From assembly GCF_000014585.1 (NCBI RefSeq), contig NC_008319.1, positions 2,046,001-2,110,000 on the forward strand: a stretch of 64,000 bases of DNA, in the 5' to 3' direction. The position numbers and the translations under genes were made by a program. Shown piece after piece: positions 55,945 through 64,000 of this stretch (position 1 is the stretch's first letter; each line of letters opens with the position of its first letter). A model generated the notes under the pieces. It was given only the letters and a program-made list of their open reading frames with translations, searched no databases and was not told the DNA's origin. This DNA is from Synechococcus sp. CC9311 (GTDB lineage Bacteria > Cyanobacteriota > Cyanobacteriia > PCC-6307 > Cyanobiaceae).

Positions 55945-58362
55945 TCAGCGCACCCAAACCACGCTGCAACCTGGACCACCATCTCCCTGATCGGCATCAC
56001 CCACTCGTTCCACATAGGGAAGGGAATCAAGCCACTGACGCAAGCCGCGCTTGAGGCGACCAGTCCCAATCCCGTGGATGACCCAAATTGGACCATTAGC
56101 TCCACGGAGCAACTCTTCCACAGCCGCTTCCGCTTCATGCACTCTCTGGCCGCGAACATCCACCGTGTTCCGAGCGGTACGCACCTGGGAGCCGCCGGAT
56201 CCTCGCCGCGCTTTCACCTGAACCACAGGCTTTTCTGGCGGTGCAGCTCGGCGACCATCCAAGCTTTCCACCGACTGAAGGTCCACCATGCTGCGCATCA
56301 CGCCACATCGGACACTCAGCTGCTGGCCATCGTCTGACACCTCCAGCACCTCGGCAGCTTTATCGAGGGCAAGCAGGCGAATGCGTTCTCCCACAGAGGG
56401 CCGCCATTCCGGATGAAGGCGACGCTCTGGAACGGAGCGATGCTTGGATTCAAGCTTGCGCAGCCGCTGACCGGCGCTGCGAGCGGTTTCTCCATCGGCC
56501 TTCTGATCCCGCAATCTGCGAATCAAATGGCGCACTTCTTTTTGCCCATCACGAATCGAGCTCTCCAAACGCTGACGTCCCAACTCCTGCTGCTGAGCAG
56601 AGTTTTTGCGTTGCTGCTCCCACCGCTGAAGGAGCTCCTCATGCAGCAATTCAGTCCGAGCCAAGAGTGCAGCCGCATCTTCAGCCGCGGCCTGTTGGCG
56701 TTGCCGCTGCTCCTCTAAGCCACGGATCACAGCGTTGACATCTCCATCGCCACTGGGCTTAAGCAGTTGCCTGGCTTGTTCGATCACGCCGCTGTCAAAT
56801 CCAAGCCGCGTGGCAATCGCCAACGCATTGCTGCGTCCTGGGATCCCCCAAAGCAGCTGATAGGTCGGCGAAAGGGAGTCGCTATCAAAGGAGACGGAGG
56901 CGTTTTCAAAGCGTGAATCGCTGTACTTGAGTGCTTTGAGCTCCCCAAAGTGGGTTGTAGCAATAGTGAGTCGGGCGCAATTGGCCAAATTGCGCAGCAA
57001 AGCAATCGCCAAGGCCGTGCCCTCACTGGGATCTGTACCAGCGCCCACCTCATCGAGCAGCACTAACGCCGGCGCCGGTCCAGAAGCAATGGATTGAAGG
57101 ATGCTTCCGATTCTTTTTACATGGCCACTAAACGTGGACAAACTCTGCTGAAGCGACTGCTCGTCCCCGATGTCGGCAAGAACCTGCGCACACCAAGGGA
57201 GTGAGGGGCTGCCGTTGCAGGGAATCCACATACCGGCTCTAGCCATCAATGCCGCCAAGCCAATGCTCTTCAAGGTCACTGTTTTTCCGCCGGTGTTGGG
57301 TCCAGTGATGGCAACAACCCGCAGCTGCTCCGACACCTCAACGCTCACAGGCACCACAGGGGCGCCACCCTCCTTGCGCTGCTGCCAAACCAGTAGTGGA
57401 TGACGCAGCTCCAGAATGTGGAAGGGCGAATCAGCTTCAGCTTCAAGCCGTGGTGGTACGGCACCGAGCCATTGGCCATAACGCCCCCTTGCCAAGGCCA
57501 GATCTAACTTCAACAGCACGGCCATCAAGCGATCGATCACATCGTTTTGCTCTGCAACGGCAGCACTGAGCTCGGCCAGGACCCTTCGCTCCTCGTCTCT
57601 GATCCGGCCATCGAGAGCCGCCAGACGATTGCCGAGACCGATCACAGTTTTCGGTTCAACAAAGACAGTATTGCCAGACGAAGAACTGTCGTGAACCATT
57701 CCCGGACATTGAGACGCAGCACCGGCCTTCACCGCCAAAACCGGACGACCATGGCGTTCCGCGATCACGGTGTCTTGCAACAGAGTCGACCAACGCCGCA
57801 CAACCGCCTGTAAACGATCACGCCTCTCCTGACGTGCAACCTGCCATTGGAGACGCAAATCTTCCAACGATTCACTCGCTCGGTTGGCAACGCGCCCACC
57901 TTCTTCCAGCGCAAATTTCAAACGCTGCTCGAGCTCCGGAAGCGTTGCCACATTTTCCAGCAGAGCTGAACAGCGAGGTCTCAAGTCAGGGTCATCGATC
58001 TGACGGCGCAGTCGTCGGGCTGCAGCGAGTGTGTGCGCCACAGACAGCAACTCCTCGCCTGAGGCTGTTCCGCCTTTGTAACAGCGGAGCAAGACCATCT
58101 CGAGGTCATACACCCCTTGAAAACTCAAACCGCCGTCAAGCAGGCCGTCCAGGCTGGCGAGCTCCATACTTCTGGCCTGATAGGTCAGCGTGGTCTCCAG
58201 ATCAGCTGGGAGCTGCCCCTTCAAGCATTGCTGGCGCCCCTGTGGGGTGCTCGCAAATGTTGAAAAGTGCTGGCACAACCGCGGCCACTCCAGCAATTCC
58301 AGGGTCTCTTCCAGAATCGAAATCGAAGGAGGTGTCGATATCGCACGGGGTTCGGATGTCAT
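55945..58362 (-). CDS. mutS2: MutS2 family ATPase/endonuclease with Smr domain
   Basis: An 805-residue MutS2. The ATPase domain has GPNTGGKTVTLK near residues 355-366 and LVLLDEVGAGTDPSEG. A long coiled coil follows (about residues 530-640). The C-terminal Smr domain holds DVRGQRVHEAE and the HGIGTGRLKRGLR motif. MutS2 in bacteria resolves recombination intermediates and has been linked to ribosome rescue. It follows the VOC gene with a one-base overlap (TGATG). Confidence 0.95.
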   Translation of the reverse strand: MTSEPRAISTPPSISILEETLELLEWPRLCQHFSTFASTPQGRQQCLKGQLPADLETTLTYQARSMELASLDGLLDGGLSFQGVYDLEMVLLRCYKGGTASGEELLSVAHTLAAARRLRRQIDDPDLRPRCSALLENVATLPELEQRLKFALEEGGRVANRASESLEDLRLQWQVARQERRDRLQAVVRRWSTLLQDTVIAERHGRPVLAVKAGAASQCPGMVHDSSSSGNTVFVEPKTVIGLGNRLAALDGRIRDEERRVLAELSAAVAEQNDVIDRLMAVLLKLDLALARGRYGQWLGAVPPRLEAEADSPFHILELRHPLLVWQQRKEGGAPVVPVSVEVSEQLRVVAITGPNTGGKTVTLKSIGLAALMARAGMWIPCNGSPSLPWCAQVLADIGDEQSLQQSLSTFSGHVKRIGSILQSIASGPAPALVLLDEVGAGTDPSEGTALAIALLRNLANCARLTIATTHFGELKALKYSDSRFENASVSFDSDSLSPTYQLLWGIPGRSNALAIATRLGFDSGVIEQARQLLKPSGDGDVNAVIRGLEEQRQRQQAAAEDAAALLARTELLHEELLQRWEQQRKNSAQQQELGRQRLESSIRDGQKEVRHLIRRLRDQKADGETARSAGQRLRKLESKHRSVPERRLHPEWRPSVGERIRLLALDKAAEVLEVSDDGQQLSVRCGVMRSMVDLQSVESLDGRRAAPPEKPVVQVKARRGSGGSQVRTARNTVDVRGQRVHEAEAAVEELLRGANGPIWVIHGIGTGRLKRGLRQWLDSLPYVERVGDADQGDGGPGCSVVWVR

Positions 58363-58763
58363 CAGGAGAGACCCGCTGATGCCTCCATCTGGTTAGAGGG
58401 GATGCCACCGGGAGGTTCATACAGCATCTCTAGCCAGTTCCCATCTGGATCCCGGAAGTAAAAGGAGGCTGTTCCATCTCTGTGGTCATGCACCGCTCCA
58501 ACGCTGACCCCAGACGCTTTGAGGTGGTCATGAACCACATCAATCTCGGCACGATCGCGAAAGTGAAAAGCAAAATGCGGCCCAGCTGCTTTGTAGCTGG
58601 GCCCGAGAAGGGCTAACCCATCTCGGCCTCCTCCCGCCTCGAGATAACACCAGTCATCCGCCTTCCAGACCAAGCGCATGCCGAGATCACAGTAAAAAGC
58701 GATCGCACGTGACATGTCCTGCACACGGATGGCAACGTGGCCAAGGCGCTGTACCGCTGGCAT
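58362..58763 (-). CDS. VOC-family (glyoxalase-like) protein
   Basis: A 133-residue single-domain vicinal oxygen chelate protein. The beta-alpha-beta-beta-beta repeats are seen in LGHVAIRVQDMSRAIAFYCDLGMRLVW and ASFYFRDPDGNWLEMLYEP. Metal ligand candidates are His (GHVAI), His (HFAFHF) and Glu (LEMLY). The activity (glyoxalase I, dioxygenase or resistance) cannot be told. It is transcribed just ahead of mutS2 and overlaps it by one base. Confidence 0.85.
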   Translation of the reverse strand: MPAVQRLGHVAIRVQDMSRAIAFYCDLGMRLVWKADDWCYLEAGGGRDGLALLGPSYKAAGPHFAFHFRDRAEIDVVHDHLKASGVSVGAVHDHRDGTASFYFRDPDGNWLEMLYEPPGGIPSNQMEASAGLS

Positions 58764-58854
58764 AGAGGCTGTGAAAGAAGAGGGTCATTCTGGTGTGTCA
58801 ATCGCAATCTGTGGAGTGACTCCACGACCGAGACCATCCACGACCTAGCCGTCT

Positions 58855-59856
58855 TCAACGCATCCGTAGCCACTCGGCGGCATCACAAGCGTGATAAGTG
58901 AGGATTAAATCAGCACCTGCACGCTTGAAGCTCAGCAAAGTCTCGAGAACCACCGCACGTTCATCAATCCATCCCCGTTCGGCGGCCGCTTTCACCATGG
59001 AGTATTCGCCACTGACGTTGTAAGCAGCGATCGGAAGCTCTGACTCATCCCGCAGGCGGCAGATGATGTCCAGATAAGCCAACCCTGGCTTCACCATCAT
59101 GATGTCGGCACCCTCTTGCTCATCAAGCTGGGCCTCCGTGATGGCCTCGCGAGCATTGGCCGGATCCATTTGATAAGTGTCTTTGTTTTTAGGGATCACC
59201 TTCTCAGTGGTCGCGCGAGGAGCGGAATCCAGCGCCTCGCGAAACGGGCCGTAATAAGCGGAGGAATACTTTGCGGTGTAACTGATGATGCCGACGTGCT
59301 CGAAACCGGCGTCATCAAGGGCTTCACGAATGGCGCCAACGCGACCATCCATCATGTCGCTAGGTCCAATCAGATCAGCCCCGGCCTCCGCCTGCATCAC
59401 AGCCTGCTTGCACAACTGCTCGACGGTTTCGTCGTTCAGAACGACGCCTTCTTGGCTCACAATCCCGTCGTGGCCATCACAGGAATAAGGGTCGAGGGCA
59501 ACGTCGGTCATGATCGCCATATCGGGAACATCCCCCTTGAGCTGCCGAATCGCTCGTGGGATTAAACCGTTGGCATTGAAACTTTCTGAACCGTCTTCAG
59601 TTTTCAGGCCTTCAGCCACCTTAGGGAAGAGCACCACGCAGCGAATCCCCAGATCCCAGGCTCTTTGAACTTCAGCGCTCAAGTAATCGAGGCTCCAGCG
59701 ACTCGCGCCTGGCATGGCACCGATCGGTTCAACCTCAGCACCTTCGTGAACAAACAGCGGATAGATAAAATCGGCTGGAAGCAATTGGTTTTCGCGCACC
59801 ATGGCCCTTAAGGCAGGAGAGCGACGTAAACGGCGGGGGCGATAGCAGATATCCAT
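58855..59856 (-). CDS. hemB: Delta-aminolevulinic acid dehydratase (porphobilinogen synthase)
   Basis: Condenses two 5-aminolevulinates into porphobilinogen for haem, chlorophyll and bilin synthesis. 333 residues. The active-site lysines are in YTAKYSSAYYGPFR and MMVKPGLAYLD. The metal-site segment reads ALDPYSCDGHDG. It lacks the CxCxC triad of zinc enzymes, fitting the magnesium-type plant/cyanobacterial class. The start MDICYRPRRLRRSP is the usual N-terminus. Confidence 0.96.
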   Translation of the reverse strand: MDICYRPRRLRRSPALRAMVRENQLLPADFIYPLFVHEGAEVEPIGAMPGASRWSLDYLSAEVQRAWDLGIRCVVLFPKVAEGLKTEDGSESFNANGLIPRAIRQLKGDVPDMAIMTDVALDPYSCDGHDGIVSQEGVVLNDETVEQLCKQAVMQAEAGADLIGPSDMMDGRVGAIREALDDAGFEHVGIISYTAKYSSAYYGPFREALDSAPRATTEKVIPKNKDTYQMDPANAREAITEAQLDEQEGADIMMVKPGLAYLDIICRLRDESELPIAAYNVSGEYSMVKAAAERGWIDERAVVLETLLSFKRAGADLILTYHACDAAEWLRMR

Positions 59857-59898
59857 TAATAAGGTCTGACTGAAGATGCTGAAATCGTAAATCCCGCT

Positions 59899-60888
59899 TC
59901 AGAGGCTGGCGTTCTGCATCCACTGTTGACGGATGTCTCCGTCTCGGCTGCTCTGAAGCTGTTCAAGCAGCTGACGCTGTTCGTCTGACCACTGCTTCGG
60001 CCATTGAAGATCAAGAGTCAGCAGCAGATCTCCACGGCCAGACTTTCCTGGCCAACCTTTCCCCCGAAGGCGAAGGCTTTTCCCTGGAGCAGTGCCAGGG
60101 GGAATGGTGACGTCTGCTTCACCATCGGGCGTCATGACCTTGACCATTCCACCTAGAGCCAATTCGTCGAAAGCAACAGGCAATTCAGCACGCAACTGAT
60201 CGCCATCCAGGGTCCAGATCGGATGCGATTGAACCTCAATCACGAGATAAAGATCACCGCGACGACCAGTACCCGGCTGAACATTTCCCTTGCCTTTAAG
60301 CCGAAGCTTCGAACCACTTTTCACGCCAGGAGGGATCCGGACCTGAACCCGCTCATCGTTTACAGATAAGGTGCGCTCCCCACCTCGAAACGCTTCCGAG
60401 AACGTCACTTTGACCGCTGCTTCTGCATCAAGGTTGAGGGGTCCTCTCGATCCACCGCGTGGGAAGCCGCCTCCAGGGAAGCCACCTCCAGGGAAACCTC
60501 CGCCATATCCTGCGGGACCAGAGCCACCTCCAGCCCCACCCCCAAAACGGCCCAGGAGGTCATTAATGAAGTCGTCAAAGTTGCCGTAGCGGCCAAAGTC
60601 AACATCAACTCCTGCGGGGCCTGAACCACCGCCAGGCATTCCTGCCTGGTTCCAGTATTGGCCAAATTGTTCGTAACGGCGGCGTTTCTCAGGATCAGAA
60701 AGCACCTCATAGGCTTCGCTTACTTCTTTGAAACGTGCTTCAGCGTCCTGATCGTCCGGATTCACATCAGGGTGATATTGACGAGCCAACTTGCGAAAAG
60801 CACGTTTCACCGTGTCGGCGTCTGCACTGCGTTCCACACCCAGCACTTTGAAGTAATCGCGGTAGCCACTGCCGGCCATGGAATTCAT
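59899..60888 (-). CDS. DnaJ/CbpA-like chaperone without zinc finger
   Basis: A 329-residue type II J-protein. The N-terminal J domain ([24 protein letters not shown]) contains the HPD motif, followed by a Gly-rich G/F segment ([13 protein letters not shown]...GGFPGG repeats, residues 108-150), then two beta-rich C-terminal client-binding domains. There are no CxxCxGxG repeats, so it is CbpA/DnaJ2-like and not DnaJ1. It is 42 bp upstream of hemB on the same strand. A second ATG four codons in is an alternative start. Confidence 0.93.
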   Translation of the reverse strand: MNSMAGSGYRDYFKVLGVERSADADTVKRAFRKLARQYHPDVNPDDQDAEARFKEVSEAYEVLSDPEKRRRYEQFGQYWNQAGMPGGGSGPAGVDVDFGRYGNFDDFINDLLGRFGGGAGGGSGPAGYGGGFPGGGFPGGGFPRGGSRGPLNLDAEAAVKVTFSEAFRGGERTLSVNDERVQVRIPPGVKSGSKLRLKGKGNVQPGTGRRGDLYLVIEVQSHPIWTLDGDQLRAELPVAFDELALGGMVKVMTPDGEADVTIPPGTAPGKSLRLRGKGWPGKSGRGDLLLTLDLQWPKQWSDEQRQLLEQLQSSRDGDIRQQWMQNASL

Positions 60889-60994
60889 CAGCCCTTAGAG
60901 CTGCACATCAGATCCGAATCACAGTTTCGTCCGTGGATGCGGACCGGAGCAATGGCGGGATGCCCGAACGGCAGACCGTTCTTAGATTTAGGAA

Positions 60995-61363
60995 ATGGTT
61001 GAAATCAGCAAACTGTTGCCTGTGTTGGCATCACTGGCGGCGATCACGCTTCCAATTCACGCAGCAGCATCTCCCGATCCAGCAGAACTGGCTGACCATC
61101 TCAGTTCAAGCAAGGCGATGTACTACGGATCCTGGCGTTGTCCTGCCTGCATCAAGCAAACCGAATTGTTTGGCGATGCAGCCAACAAGCTTCCTTACGT
61201 GGAATGCGCGAAACCCAAGGAAATGCCAGCTCAGGCGGCAGCCTGTCAAACAGCCGAGATTCGGGCATATCCCACCTGGATTCTTGAAAACGGCCAACGA
61301 CGAATAGGGGTTCAAACCCTCGAGCAACTCAAGGTATGGACATCCATGCCAAGCCGTCCTTAA
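60995..61363 (+). CDS. Exported thioredoxin-like protein with CPAC motif
   Basis: A 122-residue protein with a signal peptide (LLPVLASLAAITLPIHAAA) and a thioredoxin-like domain. CPAC at residues 49-52 follows YYGSWR. Further cysteines fall at 71 and 84, and cis-Pro is in AYPTWIL. This arrangement resembles the C-terminal thioredoxin part of cyanobacterial vitamin K epoxide reductase (VKOR) fusions, here standing alone. It should act in thylakoid-lumen or periplasmic disulfide chemistry. It ends 3 bp before the SulP gene. Confidence 0.82.
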   Translation: MVEISKLLPVLASLAAITLPIHAAASPDPAELADHLSSSKAMYYGSWRCPACIKQTELFGDAANKLPYVECAKPKEMPAQAAACQTAEIRAYPTWILENGQRRIGVQTLEQLKVWTSMPSRP

Positions 61364-61366
61364 TCC

Positions 61367-63013
61367 ATGGCACGTCGAAGACTGGCCTTAGTTAACGGCT
61401 TCAGCTGGAGGCACTGGAGAGGCGATTTACTAGGCGGCCTCACGGCAGCCGTGGTGGCCTTACCCCTAGCCCTTGCGTTTGGGAACGCAGCACTGGGTCC
61501 GGGCGGAGCGATTTACGGGCTGTACGGAGCGATCATTACGGGCTTTCTGGCCGCTCTCTTTGGAGGTACACCTGCGCAAGTATCAGGTCCGACAGGACCG
61601 ATGAGCGTCACCGTTGCCGGGGTCATTGGAACACTCGCAGCCGTTGGGATTTCTCGGGAACTTGGGAGCAATGAGCTACTCCCGCTCGTCATGGGGGCCG
61701 TCTTGATCGGCGGGCTCATTCAGATCCTGATGGGAGTTCTGCGGCTTGGTCGGTACATCACCCTCGTTCCTTATTCAGTGGTTTCGGGCTTCATGTCTGG
61801 CATTGGAGTAATTATTCTCTGCCTACAAATCGGACCCTTATTAGGAATCAAAAGCCAGGGCGGAGTGATCACCTCGCTCGGGACAGTTTTCAGTCAATTT
61901 ACACCCAACTTGGCTGCATTATTGGTTGGTGCATTGACATTGGCAGTTGTTTTTTTAACACCCAACAGAATCAGCACCTGGGTGCCATCGCCACTCATTG
62001 CCTTGGTGATCATTACACCTCTTTCCATGCTGTTGTTTCAAGACGGCATCCCCCGAATCGGAACGATTCCGGAAGGGGGATTGAATTTCAGCATGCCTAA
62101 TATCAAAGATCATTTTCCCGTCTTATTACGGGCTGGTCTTGTACTTGCGGTGCTTGGTGCCATTGACTCGCTGCTCACATCACTTGTGGCCGACAACATC
62201 AGCCAAAGTCGTCACCAGTCCAATCGAGAGCTGATCGGGCAAGGCATTGCCAACAGCGTGGCTGGACTATTTAACGGACTCCCAGGTGCTGGAGCAACGA
62301 TGCGAACAGTGATCAATATCAAATCAGGAGGCCGAACCCCCATCTCAGGGATGGCGCATTCAGTATTTTTACTTGTGCTGCTGCTGGGCGCGGGACCACT
62401 TGCCGAGAGCATTCCAGAAGCGTTATTGGCCGGAATATTAATCAAAGTTGGCCTAGACATCATCGACTGGGGATTCCTATTAAGAGCGCACCGTCTCTCC
62501 ATCAAGACAGCACTTGTGATGTGGGGTGTTTTGCTGATGACCGTGTTCTGGGATCTCATCGGCGCAGTGCTTGTTGGCATGTTCGTTGCCAACCTTCTAA
62601 CCATTGAATCGATTACGACGCATCAGTTGGAAAGCATGAATTCAGAAGATAGTTCTCAGCTCGATCAAGAAGAACAACAATTCCTCAATCGTTGCGGAGA
62701 TGCACTCATGCTGTTTCGCTTGCAGGGACCACTGAGTTTTGGGGCAGCAAAAGGAATCAGCGAACGCATGACCCAAATCAGGCAATATAAAATACTTTTA
62801 CTCGACGTGACAGACGTTCCGCATCTTGGTATCACGGCCACGTTGGCGATCGAAAGAATGGTGGAGGAGGCAGAACACCACGAACGCCAAGTCCTGATCG
62901 CGGGCGCCAATGCAAAGGTCAAAGCTCGACTGGAACAATTCCGAATCCATCAGCTAACCGGAAGCAGAAAAGAAGCCTTAGCGCATGCCGCTCATGAACT
63001 GAATCCGGCCTAA
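61367..63013 (+). CDS. SulP family anion transporter, BicA-like
   Basis: A 548-residue transporter of the SulP/SLC26 type with about twelve helices and a C-terminal STAS domain (about residues 440-540, with ILLLDVTDVPHLGITATLAIE). Several segments (GDLLGGLTAAVVALPLALAFG, FGGTPAQVSGPTGPM, NRELIGQGIANSVAGLFNGLPGAGATMRTV) closely follow the cyanobacterial bicarbonate transporter BicA as I know it. Bicarbonate import is therefore the likeliest role, though sulfate SulP members are alternatives. It is preceded by the thioredoxin-like gene with only 3 bp between. Confidence 0.88.
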   Translation: MARRRLALVNGFSWRHWRGDLLGGLTAAVVALPLALAFGNAALGPGGAIYGLYGAIITGFLAALFGGTPAQVSGPTGPMSVTVAGVIGTLAAVGISRELGSNELLPLVMGAVLIGGLIQILMGVLRLGRYITLVPYSVVSGFMSGIGVIILCLQIGPLLGIKSQGGVITSLGTVFSQFTPNLAALLVGALTLAVVFLTPNRISTWVPSPLIALVIITPLSMLLFQDGIPRIGTIPEGGLNFSMPNIKDHFPVLLRAGLVLAVLGAIDSLLTSLVADNISQSRHQSNRELIGQGIANSVAGLFNGLPGAGATMRTVINIKSGGRTPISGMAHSVFLLVLLLGAGPLAESIPEALLAGILIKVGLDIIDWGFLLRAHRLSIKTALVMWGVLLMTVFWDLIGAVLVGMFVANLLTIESITTHQLESMNSEDSSQLDQEEQQFLNRCGDALMLFRLQGPLSFGAAKGISERMTQIRQYKILLLDVTDVPHLGITATLAIERMVEEAEHHERQVLIAGANAKVKARLEQFRIHQLTGSRKEALAHAAHELNPA

Positions 63014-63128
63014 CGGCATCGAAACAGCAGGCAAGACCCAGTATTTATACTCAACAAGCAGAGGCGGTAGCTGTGAATACGCGGAAGAGAGCGTTTGCCG
63101 GCAAAATGTAAATACTAGTTAATTTCCC

Positions 63129-63224
63129 ATGGAGATCCTCACCGCACTCGCTATCGCCCCATTCCTGGCAGCACTCGTACTCGGAGCAAGAGAAGCTGAA
63201 CTCGAAGAACAAAACAATCGATAA
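63129..63224 (+). CDS. 31-residue hydrophobic peptide (tentative)
   Basis: A frame starting with ATG and encoding MEILTALAIAPFLAALVLGA, followed by a charged tail (REAELEEQNNR), so a single membrane helix with an acidic C-terminus. It has no Shine-Dalgarno and no family I recognise. The sharp helix/tail split resembles small photosystem or NDH subunits in form only. It may be chance. Confidence 0.35.
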   Translation: MEILTALAIAPFLAALVLGAREAELEEQNNR

Positions 63225-63546
63225 AAGCAAGTTACAGCCACTCAGCAAGCAACAATTAATCGACTGGTCGACTGATTACACTTCGCGGATTCAATTGATC
63301 TACGCACAAAAAAAACCAGACCTGGAGCATTATTTGCACACACACTAATGCAACTCTTACCTTGCAAGACTAAACATCAAAATGGCCTCTTGGCCGTTTC
63401 GTCTTTCTTCAATACCAGATTAATCCCATACTTTTATTCAAACCTGCACATATCCCACACGCAAATAGGAGACAAATAGCCTTCAAATCTTGCTCGAATC
63501 GACGGACCAACTTATTCGTATTTCAGGAGTTGCAATGAAGCAATGA
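63225..63546. other. Gene-free stretch after the SulP region
   Basis: This 322-bp AT-rich stretch has no convincing reading frame, RNA gene or terminator. Together with the region beyond 63730 it makes the last kilobase the least dense part of the window. Confidence 0.5.
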
Positions 63547-63729
63547 TCAAAAGAAAACCTGTCCTGAAAGCCAATGGCCATAGGGCCTCGACGAAGCCTC
63601 AGCGAGCGCCAAGAAGATCGTGATTCCAATACCGAGAAGGGTGATGGAAATGCCACCAGCAATGGCGATATCGTATGAAACACGTATTGCAGAAGAGCTA
63701 CGGCCAGGAAGGGAGGGACGTTGAGCCAT
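63547..63729 (-). CDS. 60-residue hypothetical membrane protein (tentative)
   Basis: The frame encodes MAQRPSLPGRSSSAIRVSYD followed by one clean hydrophobic helix (IAIAGGISITLLGIGITIFLALAEA) and a short tail SSRPYGHWLSGQVFF. A positively charged N-terminus and a single helix make a small thylakoid or inner-membrane protein plausible. No family is recognised and no Shine-Dalgarno is clear. Confidence 0.4.
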   Translation of the reverse strand: MAQRPSLPGRSSSAIRVSYDIAIAGGISITLLGIGITIFLALAEASSRPYGHWLSGQVFF

Positions 63730-64000
63730 TCACCTGAACAACAAGCTACAAATCAGTTATGAAGCACCAGAGACAATAAAACAGGCTGCATTGATGAAGC
63801 TCATCAATTCGTTTCATGACGCAACATACCTTGGCTCATCTTGCTGAAAAAAAGGGTGAGTCTAGGAAAAGCCAAGCCCTTGCAACGCTTATTTCAAATA
63901 GGACCTAGCCAAGAAACGAATCCCGGGCAAATACAACCATCAAAAACCAGCTGGATTCGAACATTGATGAACCAAAACTGGATTCACCGGAATACGAGAT

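Noticed and set aside
63925..63985. Minus-strand TTCGAATC resembling a tRNA T-loop near the window end
   Set aside because: The flanking bases do not form a five-pair T-stem and no acceptor or anticodon arm can be drawn within the visible sequence.
63906..64000. Minus-strand open frame running in from the right edge (about 31 codons before a stop)
   Set aside because: Too short and without recognisable residues to call a partial gene; it could be the end of a gene outside the window but nothing supports that.

Overview
The window is a chromosomal piece of a picocyanobacterium, most probably a marine Synechococcus of the alpha-cyanobacterial (Synechococcus/Prochlorococcus) lineage. The evidence is direct: a photosystem II D1 gene (psbA), a split RNA polymerase beta' (rpoC1 + rpoC2), a high-light-inducible protein, a CP12-like regulator of the Calvin cycle, a BicA-like SulP transporter, Ycf35/DUF1257, an LPA3-like DUF3493 protein, and a biotin operon with the Synechococcus/Prochlorococcus-type esterase bioK. 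Gene packing is very tight, with many ATGA/GTGA overlaps, and there are no insertion sequences, rRNA genes or CRISPR arrays.

Layout. 1-4.1 kb: 5'-truncated fumC facing a Ski2-like RNA helicase. 4.1-8.9 kb: biotin operon bioF-bioK-bioC-bioD-(51-aa membrane microprotein)-bioA. 9-10.5 kb: DUF3143 and J-domain genes divergent from rsmG. 10.5-27.7 kb: one long minus-strand run, read in transcription order as rpsT, tatD, rpoB, rpoC1, rpoC2, hli, rlmN, sodium/solute symporter, small membrane peptide, HEAT-repeat protein, DUF2997, ycf35, ferredoxin, aldo/keto reductase. 27.8-31.4 kb: hisD, rpiA, an HtrA protease and a small conserved protein.

31.5-34.4 kb is the most unusual part: a GRRM-type RiPP (ribosomally made, post-translationally modified peptide) cluster. 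It holds an orphan periplasmic-binding lipoprotein (GrrP), a glycine-rich precursor with five aromatic-X-Asn motifs (GrrA), a radical SAM/SPASM cyclophane-forming maturase (GrrM) overlapping the precursor, and an unrecognised exported 169-aa protein directly downstream.

34.5-41.3 kb: translation/transcription operon rimP-nusA-ylxR-infB, then a low-complexity-tail membrane protein whose tail is antisense to an LPA3-like gene. 41.35 kb: tRNA-Thr(CGU), followed by a loosely packed, more AT-rich stretch with a phosphoribosyltransferase and a DUF389 membrane protein. 44.2-49.6 kb: HIT hydrolase, SDR oxidoreductase, psbA (D1 with Glu130, high-light type) and a cluster of small exported proteins including a tandem paralogous pair, then an aspartoacylase-family enzyme. 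49.6-58.8 kb: GST, DUF2301, ABC-F ATPase, cp12-like, obg, MalK-type ABC ATPase, mutS2 and a VOC protein. 58.8-63 kb: hemB, a DnaJ/CbpA-like chaperone, an exported thioredoxin-like protein and the SulP transporter. The last kilobase is gene-poor, with only small uncertain reading frames.

Most genes are core housekeeping. The accessory interest lies in the Grr cluster, several unlabelled microproteins, the antisense coding overlap at 41.05-41.22 kb, and the reduced CP12.
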